Positions 49,566 to 56,876 of a stretch of 56,876 nt of DNA are shown here, piece after piece. The position numbers and the translations under genes are program-made. The stretch is from Lysobacteraceae bacterium (GTDB lineage Bacteria; Pseudomonadota; Gammaproteobacteria; Xanthomonadales; Rhodanobacteraceae), in assembly GCA_028866435.1 (NCBI GenBank), contig JAGWIC010000006.1, positions 1 to 56,876 on the forward strand, read 5' to 3'. A model generated the notes under the pieces. That model did no database searches and had not been told where the DNA came from. It saw only the letters and a program-made list of their open reading frames with translations. How positions within the stretch are numbered: the stretch's first letter is position 1; each line of letters begins with the position of its first letter.

Positions 49566-50889
49566 ATGAGGCAAACACGTTCGAACCAGGCATGCATGTC
49601 GACCAGCCTGCTGCCGCCGAGCCTGCATTGACGACCAGGACCCACCTGTGGTTCGTCATCCTGATAGTTGGTTACATGATCGACTGCGCGGATCGTTTCA
49701 TGGTCAGTGCGGTGTTGCCGGCGATCAAGGCCGAGTTTGCTTTCAGCGACGCCAGGATCGGGATGATCGGAGGCAGCTTCTATCTCGGGCTGGCCTTGCT
49801 GGCGGTACCCATGGGGCTGCTGGTCGACCGTACCAGCCGCAAGTACATGATCTCGGGCATGCTGTTCGTGTGGAGTATCGCGACGCTGGCCATGGGCGGC
49901 GCGCGGGGCTTTGGCTCCATGCTGCTGTCGCGCATCGGCGTCGGCATGGGCGAGTCGGGCTACAACCCTGCGGCCTACGCATTGATGTCGGCCTGGTACC
50001 CGAAGCGGGTTCGGGCCACTGTTGTCGGGATCTTCACCATGGCCGCACCGCTGGGAGGCGGGATCGGCATTGCCCTGGCCGGATACCTCACGCACAGGTA
50101 TGGCTGGCGCCATGTCTTCGGTGTGATGGCGGTGCCCGGCCTGGTGCTGGCCTTGATCTTCCTCTTTGCTCCCGACTACCGGGCGCGCCGGGCGCCGTCC
50201 AGCGGTGGGGGGGCGTCCACGCGCCGGTTGGCGAGACTCTCCGCTTCATCGTCGGCAACCGCGCGCTGCTGCTTGTGCTCCTCACCGAATTGGTGTTGTT
50301 CATCTACGTGGGCGGGTTCAATGTCTGGGGCGTCGTGTTCCTGATGCGCGCCTTCAGCCTCGACGTCGTCCACGCCAGCCGCTTCGCCACACTTGTCGTT
50401 CTTTTCGGCGCCATCGGCGCGATCTTCGGCGGAGTCATGAGCGACTGGTTCAAGCGGCGGAGCGATCTCGGACGGATCCATTCCATGCTCACCTCTCTGC
50501 CGCTGTTCGCGACCTTCGGCATGCTGTTCCTCTTGACGCCGCGGTTGGGCCTGGGCCTGGGCTTCGGGGTTTCGATGGCTTGCGCCGCGCAGTTCTGCCA
50601 GGCATCGATCTGGGCCTCGATCGTCGCCGGTGCCATCGATCTTGTGCCGCCGCACTACCGCGCCACGACGATGAGCTGCGAGCCGCTGTTCATGGGGCTG
50701 TCCGCCTTCGTCGCACCGCCGCTGATTGGCTGGATCTCCGATCACTCGAACCTCACGCTGGCACTTCAATCGGCGCTGCTGACGAGTGTCGTTGGTTGCG
50801 TGCTGCTACTGCTGGCGGCGCGTCGCAGCTATCGCGAGGACGCCGAGAAGCAGGGGCTGATCGGATCCATCACGGTCGATCTGATCTGA
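49562..50889 (+). pseudogene. MFS transporter, frameshifted at a run of seven G
   Basis: The N-terminal half (from ATG 49562) has about six membrane helices and MFS motifs such as MGLLVDRTSRKYM and GMGESGYNPAAYALMSAWYP, like anion/organic-acid transporters. The frame breaks at the G tract 50207-50213. The remaining half continues in the -1 frame (RFIVGNRALLLVLL ... to 50889) with about six more helices. One extra G would restore a protein of about 442 residues. The cause may be a real inactivating mutation, slippage-based expression, or a sequencing error. The start overlaps the serine hydrolase stop. Confidence 0.85.
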
Positions 50890-50917
50890 CACTTCGCGAC
50901 ACGACCACAGGGCCACC

Positions 50918-52156
50918 ATGCTGCCACTTGATTCAATTCGCATTGTCGACGCCAGCCACGTCATTGCCGGGCCCCTGGCGACGCAGCAGCTCTGCATGCT
51001 GGGCGCCGAGGTCATCAAGATCGAGCGCCCCGGCCACGGCGACGTGCTGCGTGGTCTCGCGGTCGCCCCCGAAGACGAAGGCCTGACGCCGGCCTTCGTC
51101 GGCTTGAACGCAGGCAAGCGTTCGGTCGCGCTGAACCTGGATGCCCCGTTGGGGCGCGACGCCCTGTACCGCCTGGTGGCTGGCGCCGATGTCTTCGTCG
51201 AGAACTTCAAGCCTGGCACGGCCGCCAGGCTGAGGATAGACGCGGCCACCCTGCACGCCATCAACCCGCGGTTGATCTACTGCTCGATCTCCGGCTGGGG
51301 CCAGCAGGGTCCCAACGCAACGCGGGGCGCCTACGACCATGTCATCCAGGCGGCAACCGGGATGATGGCGATGCAGGGATCGACGCTTGGCGATGCGCCG
51401 GTCAAGGTCGGCTTTCCATTGATCGACATGGCGGCCGGCCAGTTGGCGGCATTTGCCATCCTCGCCGCGCTGTTGCGCCGGGAGCGAGGTGACGAGTCGT
51501 CCATTTGCATCGACGTGTCGATGGCGGGCGCCGCCGTCCACCTGATGAGCCCGGCGGTGTCCAGACTTCTGATCGCCGGCCAGGAATTGCAGCGTCAGGG
51601 CAACCGTGGCTTTGCCGATAGTCCCGGTTCCAACACCTTTCCCTGCGAAGACGGCTGGCTGTCCACTGGCGCCAACACCCTGCGCCAGTTCAAGGCACTG
51701 TGCGAGATGCTGGGGCGGCCGGAGCTTGCCACGGCGCCGCGCTGGCTGCGCCAGGTACCGGCAGACCCGCAATCCTTTCTCACCGGCTGCGCCGGCCCGG
51801 AACTGCACGAAGAGCTCTGTCGCGCCTTCCGCCGGGGCCGCGCAGAGGATTGGGAGGCGCAACTCAACCGCCGCGGCGTCCCCGCATCGGCCGTGCGTTC
51901 CCTTGCGGATTACCTGGCCGACGCCTATCGCGAGGCGGACCCGGTCACGGCGAAGATCCCGCTGTCGTCGGCGACAGGTGCGCGCGAAGTCGAAGTCGTC
52001 GGTGCCGGCTTTCGCTGGAGCGGGCCTCAGCCGGTTCCGCGGGAGCCGGCACCCATGCTTGGCGAAGATACCGACGACTTGCTGCGCGAAATCGCATGCC
52101 TGAGCGACGCCGAGCTTGCGGCCTTGAAGCTGGAAAACGCTCGGTTCAAAAACTGA
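50918..52156 (+). CDS. CaiB/BaiF-family CoA-transferase
   Basis: This class III CoA-transferase moves CoA between carboxylic acids. The 412-residue product has the N-terminal nucleotide-like fold with MLGAEVIKIERPGHGD and GKRSVALNLD. The probable catalytic aspartate is D140 (AYDHVIQAATGMM). A small domain and a return helix follow, near IACLSDAELAALK. Its 28-bp distance from the MFS gene implies an operon. With the upstream hydrolase it fits activation of the freed acid to a CoA thioester. The substrate is unknown. Confidence 0.9.
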   Translation: MLPLDSIRIVDASHVIAGPLATQQLCMLGAEVIKIERPGHGDVLRGLAVAPEDEGLTPAFVGLNAGKRSVALNLDAPLGRDALYRLVAGADVFVENFKPGTAARLRIDAATLHAINPRLIYCSISGWGQQGPNATRGAYDHVIQAATGMMAMQGSTLGDAPVKVGFPLIDMAAGQLAAFAILAALLRRERGDESSICIDVSMAGAAVHLMSPAVSRLLIAGQELQRQGNRGFADSPGSNTFPCEDGWLSTGANTLRQFKALCEMLGRPELATAPRWLRQVPADPQSFLTGCAGPELHEELCRAFRRGRAEDWEAQLNRRGVPASAVRSLADYLADAYREADPVTAKIPLSSATGAREVEVVGAGFRWSGPQPVPREPAPMLGEDTDDLLREIACLSDAELAALKLENARFKN

Positions 52157-52651
52157 ACGGGTGCGGGATGATCGCATCCGGATATACGAACGGCAGCCGG
52201 CATGGTGTTTGGCGATCACTCGAATTTGCATTATTGAAACAGAAGCGACTGCTCGTCATTTTGGTGAAAGCCGGATCCCGTTACCGAGGAGTTTGCCGAT
52301 TCGTCAAATTTTCGGAGTCGCCGTTTTCAATCGCATGGGTTTTTGCCGGAATGAAGGCTTGTTCAGGCATTCCACGAAGCTGCCTTGGCCCGCCGCGCAA
52401 ATTTTTACCGCAAAGGCTGCTGGCCGTGTCCTGGCGGATTGCTTCAGCGTGCTGGGTTTTGCCGGGAATGGATCGGCCATGTGGCACTCCATTGATTTGT
52501 AATGTTTCAGTAGAAATTGCGGCGCACCAGGCAATGATGAGCGCGTCACAAAACGTCATCCGGACGACGTGCATGAGAAGGGCAGGCTGTGGGGTTTGTC
52601 TCTTCAATCTGGACAAATAGCTGCATCGTCAAATAAAAAGGGGGAGAGATC
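52157..52651. other. Non-coding gap before the FadL-like gene
   Basis: This 495-bp stretch is more AT-rich than the core genome. I recognise no gene in it. A small dyad (GTTCA-AAAAC-TGAAC, around the CoA-transferase stop at about 52144-52158) might be a weak terminator. A strong ribosome-binding site (GGGGGAGAG) lies just before 52652. Short open frames here have no family resemblance. Confidence 0.5.
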
Positions 52652-53593
52652 ATGTCAAAAAAAACCAAACTATGCGGCATGCTGGTTGGTGGGGTCGTGG
52701 CGATATGCTCCAACCCGGCTGTTGCCGGCGGCCTGGACCGTACATTGGAGCCGATGGGCATCCTGTTTGTTCGTGGCAATTTCGTCGAATTGTCCTATGG
52801 ATATGCCGACCCCAAAGTCAGTGGCGTGGGCGCTCACCTAACGCCAGGCAAGGAAAGCGGCAACATGACCAAGAAAGTCAGCCTGCCTGGTCTTGCCATC
52901 AAGATGCATGTGAGTCATGCCGTCGACGTCGCCCTGGTCTATGACGAGCCGTTCGGTGCCGGCTTTAGCTACGCCACCGGCACGGGCTATTATGCGCAAG
53001 GTTGGAACGGTTCGCTGTCGACAAAGGCGCTGACCGGGCTTTTGAAGTATGAAATTGATTCAGGCATCAGCGTCTATGGCGGTCCGCGGTATGAGACGTT
53101 GACGGGCAATACCTCGCTGCCGAGCATACTCCATTATAATCTGACTCTGGATAATTCAACTGCCTTCGGTTATGTGATGGGGGCTGCGTATGAAAGGCCG
53201 GCGAGCGGGACGCTGGTATCGCTGACCTATAATTCGAGGATCGATTTCAGCCCGACGGCAACCGAGACCGGCGGTAGATATCCTGGCACGAGCACGGCGC
53301 CAATCGATATGCCGCAATCAGTCCGGTTGGATGTCCGGCAGGCAATTAGCAGGACGTCGGCCGTCATGTTCATGGCGCGCTGGGCGGATTGGCCGCAGGC
53401 CACGTTTGCTCCTTTGGACTACCAGAAGACCCTCGGTGCGTCCGCGGTTCCGCTGATACATTACCCGAAAGCTATCTGGGACTACTCCGTAGGACTTGGC
53501 CACAAGTTCAACAGCACATGGTCGGGCGCCGTGATGGCCGGGTATGAGCCATCGAATGGGTTGGCCGTCTCAAACTCCACGTGCAACACCTAG
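52652..53593 (+). pseudogene. FadL-type outer-membrane channel, N-terminal part, split by IS30
   Basis: This is an outer-membrane channel for hydrophobic compounds (OmpP1/FadL/TodX family). A signal peptide (LVGGVVAICSNPAVAG, cleavage near 25-26) and an N-terminal hatch-like part are present. Alternating beta-barrel strands follow to residue 309. The sequence NST then runs into the IS30 end and a stop at 53593. The missing C-terminal strands continue at 54644. Codon use is more AT-rich than the core genome, consistent with transfer. The truncated product lacks the C-terminal phenylalanine signal needed for barrel insertion. Confidence 0.85.
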
Positions 53594-54641
53594 CCCGATC
53601 TGACATAGGCTGTTGCGATGAGAACATATAGCGAACTGACGTTGGAAGAGAGAGTAGAGATCCAGCAGCGGATTGAGTCTGGCGACAGTCTGCGTGCCAT
53701 CGGGCGCTCGCTGGGGCGTGCGCCAAGTACGATCAGCCGGGAATGCCGAAGGATCGGTTCGAAAAGTGACAGCTACAAGGCGCAGGAGGCGCATCGATGC
53801 AGTCAGCGACGTCGAACCGTGGCGCGTGTTCCGCGCAAATTGGATGACCCTGCGTTGTGGGAAACGGTACAAGCCCTGTTGCGTGCCCAGTGGTCGCCGG
53901 AGCAAATCGCCGGGATACTGGCAAAAGCCTTTCCTGCCGCAGCGAGCTATCGGGTGTCCCACGAGACGATCTACAACGCGGTGTATTTGGTGCCACGAGG
54001 CGCGCTGCGCACCGAACTGATCGCCTGCTTGCGCCAAGGCCGCAGCACGCGCAAACCACGCACGCGCGGGACGGATCGGCGCGGCCAGATACCAAACATG
54101 CAGAGCATCCACGTGCGCCCACCGGAAGTGGCGGACCGGTTGATCCCTGGTCACTGGGAGGGTGATTTGATCAAGGGCGCCGGCAATCGTTCGTCCGTGG
54201 GGACACTGGTCGAACGCACCAGTGGCTTCGTGGTGCTGGCCAAGATGAGTAGCGCCAGCGCGGCCGACGCGCTGGAAAGTTTCGGCAAAGCGCTGAAGGC
54301 CATTCCGGAGGTGCTGCGCAAAACGCTCACCTACGACCAAGGCAAGGAGATGAGCTACCACGATGCGCTGACCTTGCGCACCGGCGTGCAGGTGTACTTC
54401 GCTGACCCGCACAGCCCGTGGCAGCGTGGCAGCAACGAGAACACCAACGGATTGCTGCGACAGTACCTGCCCAAGGGAACCGACCTGTCCGTCTACAGTC
54501 AGGCTGAGCTCAACCAGATTGCCTTGAGCCTCAACACGCGTCCGCGCAAACGCCATGACTTCCGAACTCCGCTGCAGGTGTACAACGAACATCTTCAGCT
54601 TGCCGAAGCAAGCGGCAGTACGGTTCACTGATTATGTTGCA
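53582..54641 (+). mobile_element. IS30-family insertion sequence
   Basis: The element is about 1060 bp and carries one intact transposase. It begins TGCAACA and ends with its complement TGTTGCA; only about 7 bp of terminal repeat are obvious. The flanks are CACG on the left and CGTGG on the right. Removing the element with one copy of a 2-bp CG duplication restores the FadL reading frame (S-T-W-T-L). Because the target CACGTG is palindromic and shares bases with the ends, a 4-bp ACGT duplication with ends one base further in is equally possible. Confidence 0.85.
53618..54631 (+). CDS. IS30-family transposase
   Basis: This DDE transposase is 337 residues long. An N-terminal helix-turn-helix lies at about 22-44 (GDSLRAIGRSLGRAPSTISRE in order). 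The IS30 catalytic triad is D183 (GHWEGDLIKG), D240 (TYDQGKE) and E274 (RGSNENTNGLL), all present. The frame is uninterrupted, so the element may still be mobile. It lies in the same orientation as the FadL gene it disrupts, 25 bp after the truncated reading frame ends. Confidence 0.97.
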   Translation: MRTYSELTLEERVEIQQRIESGDSLRAIGRSLGRAPSTISRECRRIGSKSDSYKAQEAHRCSQRRRTVARVPRKLDDPALWETVQALLRAQWSPEQIAGILAKAFPAAASYRVSHETIYNAVYLVPRGALRTELIACLRQGRSTRKPRTRGTDRRGQIPNMQSIHVRPPEVADRLIPGHWEGDLIKGAGNRSSVGTLVERTSGFVVLAKMSSASAADALESFGKALKAIPEVLRKTLTYDQGKEMSYHDALTLRTGVQVYFADPHSPWQRGSNENTNGLLRQYLPKGTDLSVYSQAELNQIALSLNTRPRKRHDFRTPLQVYNEHLQLAEASGSTVH

Positions 54642-54643
54642 CG

Positions 54644-54874
54644 TGGACCTTGAAACCGCCGTTCTATACCGGAAACCTCGGTCCGGTCGATGGTCACAGG
54701 AACATCGAGGCGGTTGTGGTCTACACGGTCGGCAAGGCGAAGATTACCGGCGGACTGAAGTACATCTGGCTCGGAGACGCGCAGCCTGGCACCAATCACA
54801 AGCCGCCCGCCAGCGCCAATTTCACGGGCAATCACTCCCTTGCCGTCGGCCTGAAAATAGGTTTTCCTTTTTGA
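54644..54874 (+). pseudogene. FadL-type channel, C-terminal part after the IS30 insertion
   Basis: About 76 codons complete the gene begun at 52652: TWTLKPPFYTGNLGPVDG, then barrel strands, ending GLKIGFPF with the C-terminal phenylalanine expected of outer-membrane beta-barrels. There is no start signal of its own that would give an exported protein. The rebuilt ancestral protein would be about 385 residues. Confidence 0.85.
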
Positions 54875-55033
54875 TGCGTGGCGGTCGAGCGGCGAAAGCC
54901 ATCGGCCGCCGTAGGGAGCTCGAATGAAGTCGACAGGCGCGGCACCCGTTTTCATGGGGCATTGTTTTGGCTCGCATGGACGCGACGTGAAGTTGCGGAT
55001 GCTGGTGCAGAAAATTTACCCACGCCATTATTG

Positions 55034-55696
55034 ATGCTGATTTTGGAAACCTTGCTTAAATTGCCATTTGCGTTCGCCGCCGGTGTTTTCCTGAGCGTGG
55101 TTTCGGTAGTGAACCCGCCTTCGACCGTTCCGATTTTTTTGGGCCTTTCGAACGGCATGGATGAGCGCGCTCGCGCGCGCCTCGCGCTGCGCGCGAGTGC
55201 CTACTGCTTCTATATCCTGTTGGCGAGCCTGTTTGTCGGCGGAATCGTGATGCACTTCTTCGGCGTTTCCTACGGCGCGCTGCGGGTGGCGGGAGGTATT
55301 GTCGTCGGTCGTCTTGGCTACGGGCTCATGTACGACAAGGGGCCGCACCATTCACCCTACAGGCGCAATCCTGCCCACGGCGATGTCGCCTTTTTTCCGC
55401 TGGCCATGCCGGGAATCACCGGTCCCGGAACCATCGCGGTAGTGATCGGCATTTCCACTGAATGTCGTGGAGTTGCCGGATGGAGCGGGGAGCTTATGGC
55501 GTATACGGCGTCCATTGCTGCCATGGCCTGCGTCGGCCTCGCCGAATGGCTGCTCCTGCGCAATGCGATCCGTGTGAGGGATCGGCTAGGCCCGCTGGGG
55601 CTCGAAGTGATGACCCGCCTGTCCGGGTTCCTCATGATCTGTGTTGGCGTGCAGTTCATCGCCACTGGCATCAGGACCCTCGTGCTGGAGCATTGA
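55034..55696 (+). CDS. MarC-family integral membrane protein
   Basis: The 220-residue protein has about six membrane segments and MarC/NAAT family marks: VVNPPSTVPIFLGLS near residue 24-38, LRVAGGIVVGRLGYGLMY, PLAMPGITGPGTIAVVIG and RLSGFLMICVGVQFIATGI. The family is annotated as a putative transporter, but its role is unresolved. The ATG at 55034 is chosen; the frame is open further upstream without recognisable content. It follows the FadL remnant by 159 bp of non-coding sequence. Confidence 0.85.
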   Translation: MLILETLLKLPFAFAAGVFLSVVSVVNPPSTVPIFLGLSNGMDERARARLALRASAYCFYILLASLFVGGIVMHFFGVSYGALRVAGGIVVGRLGYGLMYDKGPHHSPYRRNPAHGDVAFFPLAMPGITGPGTIAVVIGISTECRGVAGWSGELMAYTASIAAMACVGLAEWLLLRNAIRVRDRLGPLGLEVMTRLSGFLMICVGVQFIATGIRTLVLEH

Positions 55697-55777
55697 GCGC
55701 GAGACGTGGCTTGCCACCGTCGGCGTTGAGACACATCCAGGTCATTGGGCGGATTCAATAGTTCAGCGCCACGCCTA

Positions 55778-56148
55778 CTCGGCCAGCCGCGGCAACCGTG
55801 GGTTCTGCAGCATCGAGCAGGTGCGCACGCGCGAGGCGTATTTGCCGAGCAGCTTGAGGTCGCCGTCGATCTGCTCATCGGTCGGGAAATCGCTTTTCAC
55901 CTGGCTCTGGTGGTGCTGGAACGCCGACAGCGCGAAGCCGTCGATTTTGTTGTGCCCGTGCTCCGGGCTGTGTGGCAGCTTGCCCATCACCACAGCCCGA
56001 TGTTCATTGCCGCCACGATCACTGCCAGCACCAGCGCGGTGAAAAGAGAGCGCCGGCTGTTGTGGGTTGTTGCAGGAGCGCCCGAAAAAATCCCCCGGGT
56101 AGCCCGCCCAACAGGCGTAAAGCCTGTGGAGCCTAACTTAACCAATGT
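55778..56148 (-). pseudogene. Decayed duplicate of the glucan synthase 5' end (right direct-repeat copy)
   Basis: This copies codons 1-103 and the upstream region of the glucan synthase at 46581, in the same orientation. The ribosome-binding GGGGGA is kept, but the TTG start has become TCG. A TGG codon of the WWW run has become TGA, and one base is missing just after it. Many other differences are synonymous, as expected if the copy was a working gene for some time before it was truncated. It ends abruptly in both directions. Confidence 0.88.
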
Positions 56149-56404
56149 AGTTCGTCTTCGTTGGCGAAAGTAAAATATTGCGACAGCCAGAGCGTTGATG
56201 ATTGTGGCTCCGCGCAGCTCGGGGCGCCCGACTTATGTAGCGTATCTATGAATGAAAGGCACTTTAAACCGTGCTTTGGCCGGTGCTGGCTAGGAACTTT
56301 TCTTATGGACGCGTTCGGTTGCGGTCGGTACCTTTCGATACCTGGACGCAATAACTTACGTTTCGGATTCCAGTTCAGTTAGCCGATTCGCAGGGAGTTG
56401 CCGT
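56149..56404. other. Gap before the HlyD-type gene
   Basis: This 256-bp stretch is relatively AT-rich and probably contains the promoter of the secretion gene. A 44-codon open frame (56248-56382, starting MNERHFKPCFGRC and ending FGFQFS) has three cysteines but no ribosome-binding site and no double-glycine leader, so I do not call it a gene. No clear -35/-10 pair was identified. Confidence 0.4.
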
Positions 56405-56876
56405 TTGTCCAAGGGGCTGTTTCGACAGGAGGTCATGGAAGCCCGCCGTGGGGAATGGCTGGGTTCGATCATCGTCGCTGCGCCGTTGTCGCGCTGGTTG
56501 CTCACGGTGTTGGCGCTGGTGCTGGCCATCGCGATCGTGCTGCTTCTATGTTTCGGCGAGTACACCCGCCGCGAAACCGTGTCCGGGCAATTGGTACCCC
56601 GCGCCGGCCTGCTCAATGTCGCCGCGCCCAGCGTGGGCACGATTACCCGGCTGCATGTCCACAATGGCCAACAGGTGCAAGCCGGCGAGGCGTTGCTGGA
56701 ATTGTCCAGCCGACAGGACAGCGCGATGCTCGGCGATACCCATGCCCTGGTCGCGCGGCAACTCGAGATCCAGCGTGCCGGCTTGCGCGCCGATCTGATC
56801 AATCAGAAACAGCTTTCGGCACAGCAGGCGGATGCGTTGCGGGCCAAGGTCGGCCTGCTGCGGGCGCAGTTGCTGC
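56405..56876 (+). CDS. HlyD/CvaA-type secretion periplasmic adaptor (partial, runs off window)
   Basis: This is the membrane-fusion component of a type I or peptidase-containing ABC exporter, used for bacteriocins or similar peptides. From TTG 56405 the protein reads SKGLFRQEVMEARRGEWLGS, a start typical of CvaA/RaxA-like adaptors. A membrane helix follows at about 32-54 (LALVLAIAIVLLLCF), then the lipoyl half-motif GTITRLHVHNGQQVQAGEALLEL and the start of a coiled coil. An ATG at 56435 is an alternative start behind AGGAGG. The end and any ABC partner lie beyond the window. Confidence 0.85.
   Translation, partial: MSKGLFRQEVMEARRGEWLGSIIVAAPLSRWLLTVLALVLAIAIVLLLCFGEYTRRETVSGQLVPRAGLLNVAAPSVGTITRLHVHNGQQVQAGEALLELSSRQDSAMLGDTHALVARQLEIQRAGLRADLINQKQLSAQQADALRAKVGLLRAQLL

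Noticed and set aside
56248-56382. 44-codon Cys-containing frame as a bacteriocin precursor gene
   Set aside because: There is no ribosome-binding site, double-glycine leader or core-peptide features. It is kept only as a note beside the secretion gene.

Overview
The window is GC-rich, densely packed chromosomal DNA, most likely from a gammaproteobacterium of the Xanthomonadales. A Rhodanobacteraceae member such as Rhodanobacter, Dyella or Frateuria fits best. This is inferred from gene order and protein style; no database search was possible.

Region 1 (1-22030, + strand apart from dciA) is the division and cell wall (dcw) cluster. It opens with the 3' part of the RNase P RNA gene. A TTGACA promoter and a four-copy, 10-bp-spaced MraZ operator then precede mraZ-rsmH-ftsL-ftsI-murE-murF-mraY-ftsW-murG-murC-ddl-ftsQ-ftsA-ftsZ. 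From rsmH to ftsQ almost every stop overlaps the next start, so the genes are probably translationally coupled. After ftsZ come lpxC (lipid A synthesis), a divergent dciA / M23 peptidase pair, and secA.

Region 2 (22060-29053, - strand) is the conserved lptD-surA-pdxA-rsmA-apaG-apaH operon. It covers outer-membrane LPS insertion, porin folding, vitamin B6 synthesis, rRNA methylation and Ap4A hydrolysis.

Region 3 (29230-46581) is mixed housekeeping. It holds a - strand operon of a DUF6580 membrane protein, a PduO-type cobalamin adenosyltransferase and a histone-deacetylase-like hydrolase. Two ubiquinone hydroxylases and a secreted dienelactone-hydrolase-like protein lie on the + strand. On the - strand follow an HDOD-REC-GGDEF signalling protein, hemE with a small WGR protein, the tamA-tamB envelope translocation/assembly pair, and a GH17-GT2 glucan synthase resembling Pseudomonas NdvB.

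Region 4 (about 46640-55780) is accessory and partly decayed. A LysR regulator diverges from a serine hydrolase - MFS transporter - CoA-transferase operon, followed by a FadL-type outer-membrane channel. Together they look like a small uptake, hydrolysis and CoA-activation cassette. The MFS gene has a frameshift in a run of seven G, the FadL gene is split by an IS30-family element, and an IS5-type transposase remnant lies between the regulator and the hydrolase. A MarC-family membrane protein closes the segment. The whole block is bracketed by a direct repeat of about 370 bp: the 5' end of the glucan synthase gene on the left, and a decayed pseudogene copy of it on the right. This suggests the block was inserted or recombined into place.

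Region 5 (56149-end) holds a short intergenic stretch and the start of a HlyD/CvaA-type secretion adaptor that runs off the window.
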